A DNA stretch of 15,865 nt from the NCBI GenBank assembly GCA_002507425.1, contig DAZU01000098.1:6180-22044 (forward strand), written 5' to 3'. Position 1 is the stretch's first letter. Each line of letters opens with the position of its first letter. Made by a program: the position numbers and the translations under genes. Under the pieces are notes generated by a model. It ran no database searches and was not told the origin of the DNA. It was given only the letters and a program-made list of their open reading frames with translations. The stretch is from Euryarchaeota archaeon UBA53. GTDB taxonomy: Archaea > Thermoplasmatota > Poseidoniia > Poseidoniales > Poseidoniaceae. Shown here in pieces: positions 6,609 through 15,865 of this stretch.

Positions 6609-6616
6609 AAAAAAAA
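6609..6616 (-). terminator. Poly-T transcription terminator after the protease gene
   Basis: On the minus strand eight consecutive T bases begin eight bases after the TAG stop codon of the protease. Archaeal RNA polymerase commonly ends transcription at T-rich tracts without a preceding hairpin, so this probably closes the three-gene surface operon. Confidence 0.6.
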
Positions 6617-6624
6617 CTAGAATC

Positions 6625-9600
6625 CTAGGCAAAATCTGAATCAAAAAATGACCCACCGTTTTTACCTCGATTTTTCAGCAGACGTATTACCACAATCAAA
6701 CTCACACCAATAACTAAAATCACACCTATCAAAAGCAGGACTGAAATAACACTTGAAGACGATTCATCGCTTACAGGATCACCATCACTTGTTAATTGAA
6801 TGTCGAAGTTCTGGCTGGATATTTCACTATCGCCAGACAAAGAAATTTCCAACCCTGATTGGCCTGATTTTGATGACGTTATTTTCAAAACTACCTCTAC
6901 TGATTGCCCCGCTGCGAGGTCTATGGTCTTGGGTCCTTCGATTTCAACTGACAAACCTTCCTCGAAATCAACGGTTAACATGCCTGAAATGAAACTATTT
7001 CCAGTATTTGTTATTTCTAAATACATCGTAGATTCTTCTCCTGTCGTCAGTGAACTACTTCCCCTATCAATTTCCCATCTCAATTCTTTTGACACTGCAA
7101 CAACCATTGAGACTGTTTGGTTTACTGAGACTAAGCTATCATACAACTCTACTTTGAATTGAGGTTCAGAGCCAGGGTCTAACATTGAAGATATTATAAT
7201 CGTACACTCTACAACTCTTATGTCTCCCAAAGACACTGTCCCCGGGTCCGAGCAATCACCCAACAAACTAGGGTCAGCCTGTAGGGATACAGAAGGTGTC
7301 CAAATTGTGTCTGCTTGGTTTTCTACAAGCCATGTGTAGTTGATTGGAACTCCTGCAGGATGTGTTCCCGGGCCATTGACATCAGCCCATGAATCATCCC
7401 CTATCTCCATCTGAGCAAATGTCATAACAGGCATTGCAATCTGTGTCACATTCACTTGTTTAGAATAACTCCACGAATCTCTTGAATCACTTATTACAAG
7501 ACTGATTTCGCCGCTTCTCGCGTCTGAACCTGCTGTTACAGATATCAACAAATTTTTAGATTCTGTCCATGCTAAATCAAATTGATTTAGATCAGTATTT
7601 CTTGACCAACCTATCGGTAATTGTAATTCCGGTTCAAGTGATAAGTCCATGTTCCCTAGGTTTTCGATAGTATATTGAAGCGATATTGTGCTACCGGGAT
7701 TGACGTTGGTGAAAGAGGATTCTAGATCAACCGAAAGATTCGCAACCTCTGTCACTGTCAGAGGGAGATAGTATTCCATCATCCTATATTCCTCAGTTTG
7801 GGAAAACACCTTCAAAATTATAGTTAGTTCCGTACCTGATAAGGTCATTACTTGTGGTGGGGTAAATGTGATTCCTATCTCCATCTGACCATCCTTTAGC
7901 ATGAGCCCAGTTGAGGCTGAAACAGCTCCTCCTTGTGAGGATAAGTCGTCAAATCCTGCATGCCATCCAGGGGGCGAATCTAAGAATACGTCATAACCTA
8001 TGTCCGTATTTCCTAAGTTGAATAACCTGATATCTACTGATGTCTCAGAAGATGGGTCAACGGGAATAGATGTGTAATCTAATTCTAACCTAGTTTCCGA
8101 GAGGACTGGCACGTCAAGAGTAAGAGTATACGGGCTACTGACTGAATTATCTTCATCGTAACCTAGTAAGTTTATCGAATAAAATCCTGGATTTGGCCCG
8201 GCTGGATGTACCAAAGTAACATTGATTAGTGCACCCTCTTGACCTTGGAGGTTGAAGTTAGTTTCATCTAGTCCTACATACCATGATTGAGATTCACCAG
8301 CCGAGTTTTCAACACCAATAGCAGATATTGATGCGTTGGTAGACAACAGTGCTGTATTTGTAAGGACTATTTGCCAGTATGAGGTTGTTGATTGTATGTC
8401 ATCTAATACTAAAACTGAACCTGCGGACTCAATCCTAACTCCTGGTGTTGTAACATTTACAATTACATCCATACGATTGTTGGCTTCATTAATTTCATCG
8501 ATTATATCATTGCTATCGACAAGGAAGGTTAGGGTCCTGCCTCCCGCTGTCTGAGGTTGCCAGTCCCAAAATAACACCTTTGAGCCACCAGGCCCTAGGT
8601 CAAAACTCTGGGACTCTATGAACAAACCTTCTTCTTGGAATATAACTTCTACATCGTCAGCCTTTACATTTCCCAGATTTGATATTTTCATCTCAACCAA
8701 TACCTCATCTCCAACCTGTGGAATCGAAATATCTGTCTTTAATGAAGATTGAATTGGAGATGGATCTGGTCTCAAATCATTTACCCCAACGCCAGATACG
8801 GCAATGGCAAAAGGTTGGGCTCTTGATCCGGAATGAACAGAATCAGTTACTTTAACCGTCCATAGTCCAGTTTCCGCCGAATCGATTAATACAACCTCTA
8901 CATTGTTCAAAGAATCAAAACTACCACCCTGAATCGATCTTCCCTGAGAAAACTGGTTGCCCTTATATTCAACTCCGCTTGGTGTGGTTACAAGCAGATT
9001 CAAGTTGTTCACTAATTGTGTATTTGAGAATCGGCTCCCTCTCTCATCAGACCAGGCGACAACTGCTTTGAATGGTTGATTTGGTGTTGTTATGTTAAAT
9101 GAATAACTTTTGGAATTCCCTGAAGAGGATAATACGGAGCGATCGTCAACCCAAATACCTCTACCGTTATTTGGTGCAAGGGTTGATTTCAAATCAATTC
9201 GTCCCCACCCTTCATCCATATTTGGTATGTCCCTAGCTCCAACATCTCTAGCTCCTAGGATCATTAACGCTTTGACTAACGCTCCTTGAGGTTCGGGCCT
9301 TTGCGCCACTTCTGTGATATACTCTCTGATAAGTGCTGCAGTTCCTGCTGCGTTAGGTGTGGCCATACTAGTTCCTGTGTATTCCAAATACCAGTTACTG
9401 CTCCAAGTTGCCCCTCCTGTATCTGTCGCTTCCTGGGCTTTGCATGAGCGAACATAACCGCCTGGTGCGAGTATGTCTGGTTTTATTCTGCCGTCATCAA
9501 CCGGACCTCTACTTGATCCATCCATAATCGAATTGGGCGCACCTGAATATCGATTTTGAGAATTACCGACCGTTATGGTATTCTTGGCTGTGCCTGGAGA

Positions 9601-10875
9601 ACCAATTGTATCTGAGTTAGGACCATCGTTTCCAGCGGCAAACAATACTACCAACCCCTCTCTACCGCTGTAGTATTGGTCGTAATACCTGGTTCTATCA
9701 TCAACGTCTTCAGAACTTGAAGTATACTCTCCCCAATCCGATGATGTTGACCCCCAAGAGTTGGAATGAATCCTCGCACCGTTACTGTAAGCAGTGTTGA
9801 GCATGTTGTTTATGCTAGCCCACTGGAAGTTTCCATTGTTGTCATTTTCCATAGCCTGAAAATACAACTCAGCTTCAGGTGCAACCCCTTGGTAATTGCC
9901 TCTTGACCCATCCCCCAAAACAGTGCATGCAACGTGGGTTCCATGCCCAGAGTGTGCATCAGCTGTTGAGCCATCACCGATTATGTCAACATTACCTATG
10001 ATTCGATTACCAAAATCTCCGTGGTCGTGATCTAGACCAGAATCTGCAACAGCAACTATTTGTCCAGAACCATCCAAGTCAGTTGTGTAGTATGACTTCA
10101 TGGCATTAATGTTCATGTGATTTCTTGATTGATCATTCCAATTTGTTAGAATTGGCTGGTTGCCTATCCAAGCAACGGAAGGCTCTGAGACTATTTCAGC
10201 GACTGTTCTAGCCGTGTAACCATCGTACCTACCCGTCTCTGCAAGGTAGGATTCCGTGAGGAAGTTTTTTGCCACAAAATCAAGATTCTGGAATAACCTC
10301 ATGCCAAAATCATCTACAATATCAACTCCGGGAAGTAGTGTATCTGACCTCCATGATTCTATCCTTACCGGGATTTGATTGTCATCTGAAAATATTGTAA
10401 AATCGACTAGCATAGCCAATGGAACCGGCTGTGTTGCAGAAACGCCATCGACGGTTTTTATTGTATTCAAAGCGTTTTGAGTACCCTGAACAAGTAACCC
10501 AGAAGGGGCGATGAATTCTCTTACCTCTAATCCCTGAATATCCTGTAGATGATTTCTAACATCTGAAATTCTAAAATCCGAAGACACCAAAACTAACGAA
10601 AGGTCCGGCCGAGAAACTAGTAATTCTGCTGGAATCTCACGGTCAAATAAAGTACCTGCGGTATCATGTATACCAATTCTTGAGTGTGCAATTAACGGCC
10701 TTTCCTCTAGAGATATAGACTCGTCCAAGTGTCCGACAAAATTTCTTATTGTATCTTTAGGCAAGTCGAATTTTATCCACTCTATGCTCTCCTTATTTTC
10801 GGAAATTGGCGCATCATTTGCAACCGGGACTCCTGCAAGTAGGAGAATGAGTAGCATTAAGATAACTTTTCGCAC
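6625..10875 (-). CDS. Secreted, membrane-anchored subtilisin-family (S8) serine protease with CARDB and beta-sandwich repeats
   Basis: This is a 1416-residue exported endopeptidase, probably degrading or maturing proteins at the cell surface. A signal peptide (1-20, RKVILMLLILLLAG) is followed by a propeptide-like region (about 25-245) and the catalytic domain (about 250-565). The triad is intact: Asp278 in VADSGLD, His311 in GHGTHVA, Ser503 in GTSMATP; the oxyanion-hole residue is Asn416 in AAGND. The catalytic domain and the following jelly-roll (about 585-697) most resemble KP-43-like subtilases. A CARDB domain (about 712-808, ending EINEANN) and about five beta-sandwich repeats with NxGN motifs follow. 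A membrane helix (about 1375-1398) and a short basic tail end the protein. The start is GTG: an in-frame TGA lies four codons upstream, AGGTTGA precedes it by nine bases, and the next Met (residue 7) would remove the Arg-Lys of the signal peptide. It lies 47 bases after the small membrane protein gene, so it is probably co-transcribed. Confidence 0.92.
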   Translation of the reverse strand: MRKVILMLLILLLAGVPVANDAPISENKESIEWIKFDLPKDTIRNFVGHLDESISLEERPLIAHSRIGIHDTAGTLFDREIPAELLVSRPDLSLVLVSSDFRISDVRNHLQDIQGLEVREFIAPSGLLVQGTQNALNTIKTVDGVSATQPVPLAMLVDFTIFSDDNQIPVRIESWRSDTLLPGVDIVDDFGMRLFQNLDFVAKNFLTESYLAETGRYDGYTARTVAEIVSEPSVAWIGNQPILTNWNDQSRNHMNINAMKSYYTTDLDGSGQIVAVADSGLDHDHGDFGNRIIGNVDIIGDGSTADAHSGHGTHVACTVLGDGSRGNYQGVAPEAELYFQAMENDNNGNFQWASINNMLNTAYSNGARIHSNSWGSTSSDWGEYTSSSEDVDDRTRYYDQYYSGREGLVVLFAAGNDGPNSDTIGSPGTAKNTITVGNSQNRYSGAPNSIMDGSSRGPVDDGRIKPDILAPGGYVRSCKAQEATDTGGATWSSNWYLEYTGTSMATPNAAGTAALIREYITEVAQRPEPQGALVKALMILGARDVGARDIPNMDEGWGRIDLKSTLAPNNGRGIWVDDRSVLSSSGNSKSYSFNITTPNQPFKAVVAWSDERGSRFSNTQLVNNLNLLVTTPSGVEYKGNQFSQGRSIQGGSFDSLNNVEVVLIDSAETGLWTVKVTDSVHSGSRAQPFAIAVSGVGVNDLRPDPSPIQSSLKTDISIPQVGDEVLVEMKISNLGNVKADDVEVIFQEEGLFIESQSFDLGPGGSKVLFWDWQPQTAGGRTLTFLVDSNDIIDEINEANNRMDVIVNVTTPGVRIESAGSVLVLDDIQSTTSYWQIVLTNTALLSTNASISAIGVENSAGESQSWYVGLDETNFNLQGQEGALINVTLVHPAGPNPGFYSINLLGYDEDNSVSSPYTLTLDVPVLSETRLELDYTSIPVDPSSETSVDIRLFNLGNTDIGYDVFLDSPPGWHAGFDDLSSQGGAVSASTGLMLKDGQMEIGITFTPPQVMTLSGTELTIILKVFSQTEEYRMMEYYLPLTVTEVANLSVDLESSFTNVNPGSTISLQYTIENLGNMDLSLEPELQLPIGWSRNTDLNQFDLAWTESKNLLISVTAGSDARSGEISLVISDSRDSWSYSKQVNVTQIAMPVMTFAQMEIGDDSWADVNGPGTHPAGVPINYTWLVENQADTIWTPSVSLQADPSLLGDCSDPGTVSLGDIRVVECTIIISSMLDPGSEPQFKVELYDSLVSVNQTVSMVVAVSKELRWEIDRGSSSLTTGEESTMYLEITNTGNSFISGMLTVDFEEGLSVEIEGPKTIDLAAGQSVEVVLKITSSKSGQSGLEISLSGDSEISSQNFDIQLTSDGDPVSDESSSSVISVLLLIGVILVIGVSLIVVIRLLKNRGKNGGSFFDSDFA

Positions 10876-10885
10876 ATTTAAATGT
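10874..10885. repeat. 12-base perfect palindrome overlapping the protease start codon
   Basis: ACATTTAAATGT is fully self-complementary and covers the first two bases of the GTG start codon. It lies in the 47-base gap upstream of the protease. It could be a DNA-binding site or chance AT-rich sequence; as RNA it would form only a four-base stem. Confidence 0.3.
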
Positions 10886-10922
10886 CAACCTAAGTCTGTT
10901 TTAGCACTTATTGTAATTAGTC

Positions 10923-11468
10923 TCAGAGGAACCAAGTTACTTCTTCACAATCATGTGTAAACTGGGCGGTTTGTGTTTCAGAAACTTGGAATGACTTCAC
11001 CTCTTGATTTATGACATCTCTAAAGTTTGTCCACTTGATATCAATCACTATCGTATATTTAGACCAAACCGTGTAGCCTTGGACATTTATTTCCATTTGA
11101 TCGCCAGAAATACTTGTATGGCTAGAAACTTTATCGAAATACAATTCAATAGAGTCGATTACATCATTATCACTATCGACAAAATCAATGCTAAGTGTCA
11201 CGTCAGTGATATCTCTGCTACCGTCATTAAACAATTCAGCCATGACAATATGGCCATTCCTTTGAAGATATACGACATCGATTTCAACATCATCTCTAGG
11301 TATTACCCAATACCAAGTCGATGCAAGTGCCCCAAGTATTAGCAGCATAATGACTCCGGCAAGAGCTACTCTAAGTGGGTGCACTCTTTCCGCTATCTCA
11401 ACAATTTTTTCACCAATTTCTTGTGAGATATCGTGTAACTCTTGATCGTAATCTTCCTCATCACTCAT
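10923..11468 (-). CDS. Small single-pass membrane protein with extracytoplasmic beta-sandwich
   Basis: Function is unknown. The 181-residue protein begins with an acidic stretch (MSDEEDYDQE), then an amphipathic, possibly coiled segment (about 10-30), one membrane helix (about 33-56) and a C-terminal domain of about 120 residues. Segments such as NGHIVMAELFNDGSRDITDVTLSIDFVDSDNDVIDS resemble the FxLYD-type beta-sandwich found on exported archaeal and bacterial proteins, but I cannot confirm the family. There is no cleavable signal peptide, so an N-in/C-out topology is inferred. A single cysteine (174) lies near the C-terminus. The gene overlaps the upstream giant protein by ATGA and has GGTGGTGA six bases before its start, which implies translational coupling and perhaps a shared complex. 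The giant protein ends without a clear anchor, so this protein could tether it. Confidence 0.8.
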   Translation of the reverse strand: MSDEEDYDQELHDISQEIGEKIVEIAERVHPLRVALAGVIMLLILGALASTWYWVIPRDDVEIDVVYLQRNGHIVMAELFNDGSRDITDVTLSIDFVDSDNDVIDSIELYFDKVSSHTSISGDQMEINVQGYTVWSKYTIVIDIKWTNFRDVINQEVKSFQVSETQTAQFTHDCEEVTWFL

Positions 11469-14400
11469 CCTGTCACCACCGCAATCGCCGTAGCTAAGAA
11501 TGAGGAGAATGGGTCCCCAATCATAATGTGTGTTGTCTCAATCTTGCCACCAGTAAAACTACTAATGAGTGATAAATCTGTATTCACACCATTAATTCCG
11601 ATACTGGACGCTGTTGGGATAATTCCGGTGAATTGAGCGTCTAGTAGAGCACCCCTAGCATCTATATCAATTCCTAGAACTGTTACCTCTGTGTGTGAGG
11701 TTGCAACGATTCTTCCCCCTGTTATCCCATCAACAACAATCACCGGATATTCTAGTGGTCTGTAAATATGGACTTCTGCTGCTTGAAGATCTTCTCCAAC
11801 TAACTCAGAGGACAATACATTGACATTTTCTTCGAATTGAACATTAGTTCTTTTGATGTACAATTTCTCGACACCATTGCCTGAAGCAACGATTTTCGCA
11901 CCGAAATCATCTGTCACCGCTAGGTTGAATATATTTGGCATATTTTCAGCTAGCATTAGAGTGTCACCTCTCACATTCTGTGCTTTCCCTTTCGTTTCTA
12001 TGAAAAGATCCATGTCATCACTGTTTGATTTATAATCCATTTCAAACATGCCTTGGAAGGAATGTTCTTCGTGGATATCAAATCTTTCAGAAGGTGCTGC
12101 TTCAAGGTTCATAAATCCAGGAACATCGTTTATGAACATAGTTGATGGATACCACAAATCATCAACTTTTCTCAGTTGTTGTAACATAAGGAAGTCTGCT
12201 GCATAAATCCCATCTTCTCTGAATTCAGGTTTGACGTCGAGGTCGGCACGTAAAATATCTCCGATTTTCGAATATAAGTATGCTCTTTCTGGAACATTGA
12301 ACATCATCATCTCAGTTCTAATTCCACGTAAATGATCGATTTGTAAAACCCTAGCATTTTCTATTCTTTCGCCCAATGAATAATCCAGAACAATCTCGTT
12401 CCTTGGAATAATCAGATCTGCAATTGTTTGAGTGTAAACATCAATTACAATATCTCGTCTTTTGGAAGTATCAAACCCATCTAATACCAGTAATGAGTCT
12501 GCTCTCGCTAGCCCATTTAGTTCTAAAGTCAATACATTTCTGAAAGGTATCCACCCATCCATAGAAACATTCACATTAAATCTTGGAACGTCGTTTATCA
12601 ACTCAACATTGTATTTTAATTTGATTTCCCCGGAGGGTAACTGAGGCATCCAGATGCGTGTATGCCACGCTCTCCTCTGCACAAGTTCTAACCCTTCGTC
12701 TGACAAAGTGTCAGCATCGATAATCGTCATTTCTCCAAGAGAGATGTAACCATCTCTAAGGACTTCGACCAGCATTTCAGGATTATCCAGTCCGAGTAGG
12801 CTTCCAAAAATGAACACCAATTCGTCAGCTTCACTATCATTGAGGTGTAAGTCTTCTAGATAATTATCTACTTTTTCTCTTGAAGACTGCGTGAAGTTCT
12901 GTAATTTTGTATAGTTAAATTTCAATTCAGTAGCTTCTAAAATCTCTCCTGTAAGTCCGTGAACCCATCTAGGTTGTTTCATATCTTTGAGGCCTTTTTG
13001 AACATCTAGAGTTAAATCAAATTCTTCACCAGTTAATAGCTCAAGTCCCAGGTTCATTTCACTTTGAACATTTGAGGCGTCACCAAGGTTTACCATGCTT
13101 TCTACTGCAAAATCATTGACTGATGAACCAAAGTCTATCATTCCTGACAGGAAGAAAGATAGAGACAAGACTCCATCTGCCTCGCTAAATTCAGGGACGG
13201 ATATTAATTGCGAGTTATTTGTAGAGGGTAATGAAAAAGTGACATTTGCTGGTAATGGGTCAAGATATATTCTTCCATTCAAACCAAGATATTCGTCGTC
13301 TCTTTCACTGACATCATCAAGCAACACACTGAATGGAGAGGACCCAGTCCTATTCATTACCATTTTACTATTGCCTGCTTCCCCGGTAGCTCCCTCTTCC
13401 TGAGGAGGATAAAGTATAACCGATGTTAGATTCGATAATTTCATCGACATACTGGCTTCTCCTGTATTTTGATTTGTCCAGAATCGGGCATGATCTCCAT
13501 TCATAGTCAATGGATTTGTTGCATTTGAAATCTGAACTTCGACCGAGCCAACACCATCTGGTGCGACAAATGCGAGCGTATCCCCCAATTGTAACTGGAA
13601 TTCTGAAGGTAAATCATTGAGCCTTAGTGCATTATATTGCCCATCTCCTTCACCACTGTAAGTTATGGTTCCAATCTCTCCGGTCGATGAGTAGTTTATG
13701 TTTGCACCTTGTTGTGATATTGTCAAATCTTGCGGCCTATTTGAGATGGATGCAAACTGTCTAACTTCCCCATCGGTAGTGTTTGAATTGTGTATCATGT
13801 GTCCAATAATCAATTCCTCACCATACAAACCAGACAACGATATTACTCGCAAATCAGTAATTTGATCGTAGGAATATGAAACACCTGAAAGATTGGTAAT
13901 CGCTAAGCTCATACCGACAGGAACAAGCGGGTCATTTATTCGGCCATATTTTCCATCAACCTTACCATTTGAATCCGTTTGGTCAATATCCTCAGAAAGA
14001 AGTATGTGGTTTCTATCCATAACAGGATGAGGACTACTACCAATTGCTAATTTCAGGCTACCTGCCATCATTTCTTGTCGGGCGCTAGAATCGCTCCAAG
14101 ATTGTCTGACTTGATTGTAAAACTGGACAATAATTTCTCCGCTAGATTCTCCAGCCGTTCCGACAATAGCTTCAGGTAAACCGTTCAGAATTGTCCCAAG
14201 GTCTAGAACAATCTCTACTAAATTAAGTATGACATTGTCAAGAACTTCGCTAAGAAGGTCAGGAGCTGTTCCAAATTCTACTCTTACACGATTTGATGCT
14301 GGAATCTCAAAAGTGCCAAAGATTGCAACTACTTCTGGCAGGTCGACAATTTCTACTTCCATTGAAGACGAATCTGCTGCATACCCATGCCTCGCAAATG

Positions 14401-15865
14401 TCGAAACATATTCAATCGAGGCAATTCTCTCCGTTCCAGCAATTAGGATTAAGCTATTCCACCTATCGTCATTTGGATTGAATATTTGTGTTGGGTCTGC
14501 CACATTTGTTGATGTATCTGCGGTGTAATTCTTTATTGAAATAATTAAGGATAATCTATTTGGCATCTGCCCTGGGAAATTAGAAGAGCCCGGCGCTTCC
14601 CCTATTAGGGTGAAAATCGCATCGATTTCTTCTTGAGGAAGGGTTCCTTTTGGTAGGTCTCTTACCCATCCCCTAGAATCCGTTACATTGCCAAACTGCC
14701 CTCCTTCCTCAATGTGTGCTGATCTGTCTTCAAAATAATGAAACCATAAATCAGCGTCTGTGTCACTGAAAATTTCTATATTGTCAAATGAATTTTCACC
14801 TGCATTGTCATTCCTAATTACCAAATCTACTTCTTGAGGAATCAATGTGTTACCGTAAATGGGATGTAATCCGACGTCGATATACCCTATCTCATCCAGC
14901 ATCCTTTCGCCCGATTCATCAGGGGGATCGAAGTGTACGAAACCAATTCCAACAGAATACCCACACTTGTGATTCCTACTGTCTGAATAATGGTCTAAAT
15001 ATGGATCATAATAGTTTGAATCCTCACAGTCCGTCTGTTCATTTGCAGAGTTCTCGTTTGGATTCGTTATGGATATAGAGTATGGAGCACTTACAGATGT
15101 GACCTCCAACCCTGATTCGTCTACATTGTTGAATGGATTTAGTTCATCAAAAACATTCGTGAAGGTATCTGTTACATTCAATACTAGTCTGTCCAACCCT
15201 ACTCTAACTTGGTAATCGCTGGGCGGTTGAGTAAACCTTGAATCTATAACTAATGCATAAGATTCTCCACCATTTGATAGGCTCAGGTCATAGGCAACTC
15301 CCTTCATCATAGCTACTTCCATATTTGCCATATCATCCCATAATGGATCTGTGTAGTCTAAAACACGAACTCTCCACTGAAAATTAGGCTGAAACCAAAT
15401 AGACTCGATTGTAGTATTTAGGAACCCTCCAAATTCTACATCCCAGCCTTCTCCCCGAGTGCCTATACCAAGGATTGACAAGCCTACGGCAACATCACTT
15501 CCCCCATCTCCATCGATGTCAACTGCATTCTCAAATAGTCCAGCACCCTCGAAACTCAGTATATCTCCTGTAAAAGTTCCATAATCCCAGGCTTCGTACT
15601 GAGGACCATCGTTCCTCGCAGTGTAGTTAACATACAGTGAGTATGTGTTTGCACCTATTGCTAATGGATCTGTAATGGTAGGAGGCAACTCAAACAATGT
15701 ATCAAGCAGATTATTTGGCCATCCTTCGGGGTGTGAATCTGGATCTGTGAGATACACGTACGGGCGTGGATGAGAGGGTTCTAGTGGGTCTGTTTGACGC
15801 ATGTTGATATCACCAAGAACGCCATCTGTGGCAAGTATAGCATCTCCGTCACCAATTTCTCTACC
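11465..15865 (-). CDS. Giant extracellular beta-rich protein with degenerate LP-motif repeats, 5' end outside window
   Basis: Function is unknown and I recognise no named family. The frame has a Met at 15802 but stays open through the remaining 21 codons to the window edge (GREIGDGDAILATDGVLGDIN before that Met). No signal peptide follows that Met, so the true start lies outside and at least 1466 residues are coded here. Numbering from that Met, DIDGDGGSD (95-103) is a calcium-loop-like motif. Cys259 and Cys280 are the only cysteines. A recurring short motif, hydrophobic-x-hydrophobic-x-[ND]-[LVM]-P-x-x-[FV], appears about nine times between 482 and 1296 (for example LRLNDLPSEFQLQL and MFINDVPGFMNLEA). 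The C-terminus (PFSSFLATAIAVVTG) is weakly hydrophobic, too short for a membrane helix, and has no basic tail. Many N-x-S/T sites fit a surface-glycosylated protein. The stop overlaps the next gene by ATGA. It may be a cell-surface or adhesion component, or a lipid-binding beta structure; both are speculative. Confidence 0.8.
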   Translation of the reverse strand, partial: GREIGDGDAILATDGVLGDINMRQTDPLEPSHPRPYVYLTDPDSHPEGWPNNLLDTLFELPPTITDPLAIGANTYSLYVNYTARNDGPQYEAWDYGTFTGDILSFEGAGLFENAVDIDGDGGSDVAVGLSILGIGTRGEGWDVEFGGFLNTTIESIWFQPNFQWRVRVLDYTDPLWDDMANMEVAMMKGVAYDLSLSNGGESYALVIDSRFTQPPSDYQVRVGLDRLVLNVTDTFTNVFDELNPFNNVDESGLEVTSVSAPYSISITNPNENSANEQTDCEDSNYYDPYLDHYSDSRNHKCGYSVGIGFVHFDPPDESGERMLDEIGYIDVGLHPIYGNTLIPQEVDLVIRNDNAGENSFDNIEIFSDTDADLWFHYFEDRSAHIEEGGQFGNVTDSRGWVRDLPKGTLPQEEIDAIFTLIGEAPGSSNFPGQMPNRLSLIISIKNYTADTSTNVADPTQIFNPNDDRWNSLILIAGTERIASIEYVSTFARHGYAADSSSMEVEIVDLPEVVAIFGTFEIPASNRVRVEFGTAPDLLSEVLDNVILNLVEIVLDLGTILNGLPEAIVGTAGESSGEIIVQFYNQVRQSWSDSSARQEMMAGSLKLAIGSSPHPVMDRNHILLSEDIDQTDSNGKVDGKYGRINDPLVPVGMSLAITNLSGVSYSYDQITDLRVISLSGLYGEELIIGHMIHNSNTTDGEVRQFASISNRPQDLTISQQGANINYSSTGEIGTITYSGEGDGQYNALRLNDLPSEFQLQLGDTLAFVAPDGVGSVEVQISNATNPLTMNGDHARFWTNQNTGEASMSMKLSNLTSVILYPPQEEGATGEAGNSKMVMNRTGSSPFSVLLDDVSERDDEYLGLNGRIYLDPLPANVTFSLPSTNNSQLISVPEFSEADGVLSLSFFLSGMIDFGSSVNDFAVESMVNLGDASNVQSEMNLGLELLTGEEFDLTLDVQKGLKDMKQPRWVHGLTGEILEATELKFNYTKLQNFTQSSREKVDNYLEDLHLNDSEADELVFIFGSLLGLDNPEMLVEVLRDGYISLGEMTIIDADTLSDEGLELVQRRAWHTRIWMPQLPSGEIKLKYNVELINDVPRFNVNVSMDGWIPFRNVLTLELNGLARADSLLVLDGFDTSKRRDIVIDVYTQTIADLIIPRNEIVLDYSLGERIENARVLQIDHLRGIRTEMMMFNVPERAYLYSKIGDILRADLDVKPEFREDGIYAADFLMLQQLRKVDDLWYPSTMFINDVPGFMNLEAAPSERFDIHEEHSFQGMFEMDYKSNSDDMDLFIETKGKAQNVRGDTLMLAENMPNIFNLAVTDDFGAKIVASGNGVEKLYIKRTNVQFEENVNVLSSELVGEDLQAAEVHIYRPLEYPVIVVDGITGGRIVATSHTEVTVLGIDIDARGALLDAQFTGIIPTASSIGINGVNTDLSLISSFTGGKIETTHIMIGDPFSSFLATAIAVVTG

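Noticed and set aside
11430..11500. Frameshift splitting one gene into the giant protein and the 181-residue protein
   Set aside because: The small gene has its own GGTGGTGA site and a clean ATGA overlap, and its acidic N-terminus does not continue the preceding beta sequence.
15800..15802. Met at 15802 as the true start of the giant protein
   Set aside because: The frame is open upstream to the window edge with protein-like sequence, no signal peptide follows this Met, and the bases before it show no ribosome binding site.
1..15865. tRNA, rRNA, CRISPR array or insertion sequence
   Set aside because: I saw no cloverleaf-like sequence, no regularly spaced direct repeats and no transposase motifs, and nearly all bases are accounted for by minus-strand genes.

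Overview
This window looks like chromosomal DNA from a marine planktonic archaeon of the Thermoplasmatota, most likely Marine Group II (Candidatus Poseidoniales). That placement is inferred and no marker gene proves it. The evidence is a complex I cluster with separate nuoC and nuoD, archaeal-type GGTG-rich ribosome binding sites, moderate to low GC, and a run of very large secreted proteins built from NEW3/CARDB-type beta-sandwich repeats with C-terminal membrane anchors. All nine protein genes lie on the minus strand, so transcription runs from high to low coordinates. Coding density is very high. The longest gene-free stretch is the 176 bases at 6449-6624.

Reading in the direction of transcription, bases 15865-11465 hold the 3' part of a giant, mostly beta-stranded surface protein. 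Its 5' end lies outside the window, because the reading frame stays open to the window edge. It overlaps by ATGA a small single-pass membrane protein (11468-10923). After 47 bases comes a 1416-residue secreted subtilisin-family (S8) protease with an intact Asp/His/Ser triad, a CARDB domain, beta-sandwich repeats and a C-terminal membrane anchor (10875-6625). A T8 tract just after its stop probably ends this transcript. These three genes look like one exported-protein operon, plausibly for display of a large surface protein and for protein breakdown at the cell surface.

Next comes a 964-residue secreted repeat protein (6448-3554) with a signal peptide, about seven Ig-like repeats, a calcium-binding-type Asp loop and a membrane anchor ending in RRKK. 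Its start codon sits exactly in the three-base loop of a perfect 8-bp hairpin, and its stop codon forms the first bases of another perfect hairpin.

The last block is the start of a respiratory complex I operon, nuoA-B-C-D-H (3436 to the window edge). The stop codons of nuoA, nuoC and nuoD are fused to the next gene's Shine-Dalgarno sequence, and nuoB overlaps nuoC. These subunits hold cluster N2 (NuoB), the quinone site (NuoB/NuoD/NuoH) and the membrane junction (NuoA/NuoH). Two features are unusual: a roughly 60-residue insertion in NuoH next to the quinone entry, and loss of a conserved membrane glutamate in NuoA. The nuoA start codon is TTG and could pair with its own leader.

I see no RNA gene, mobile element or CRISPR array.
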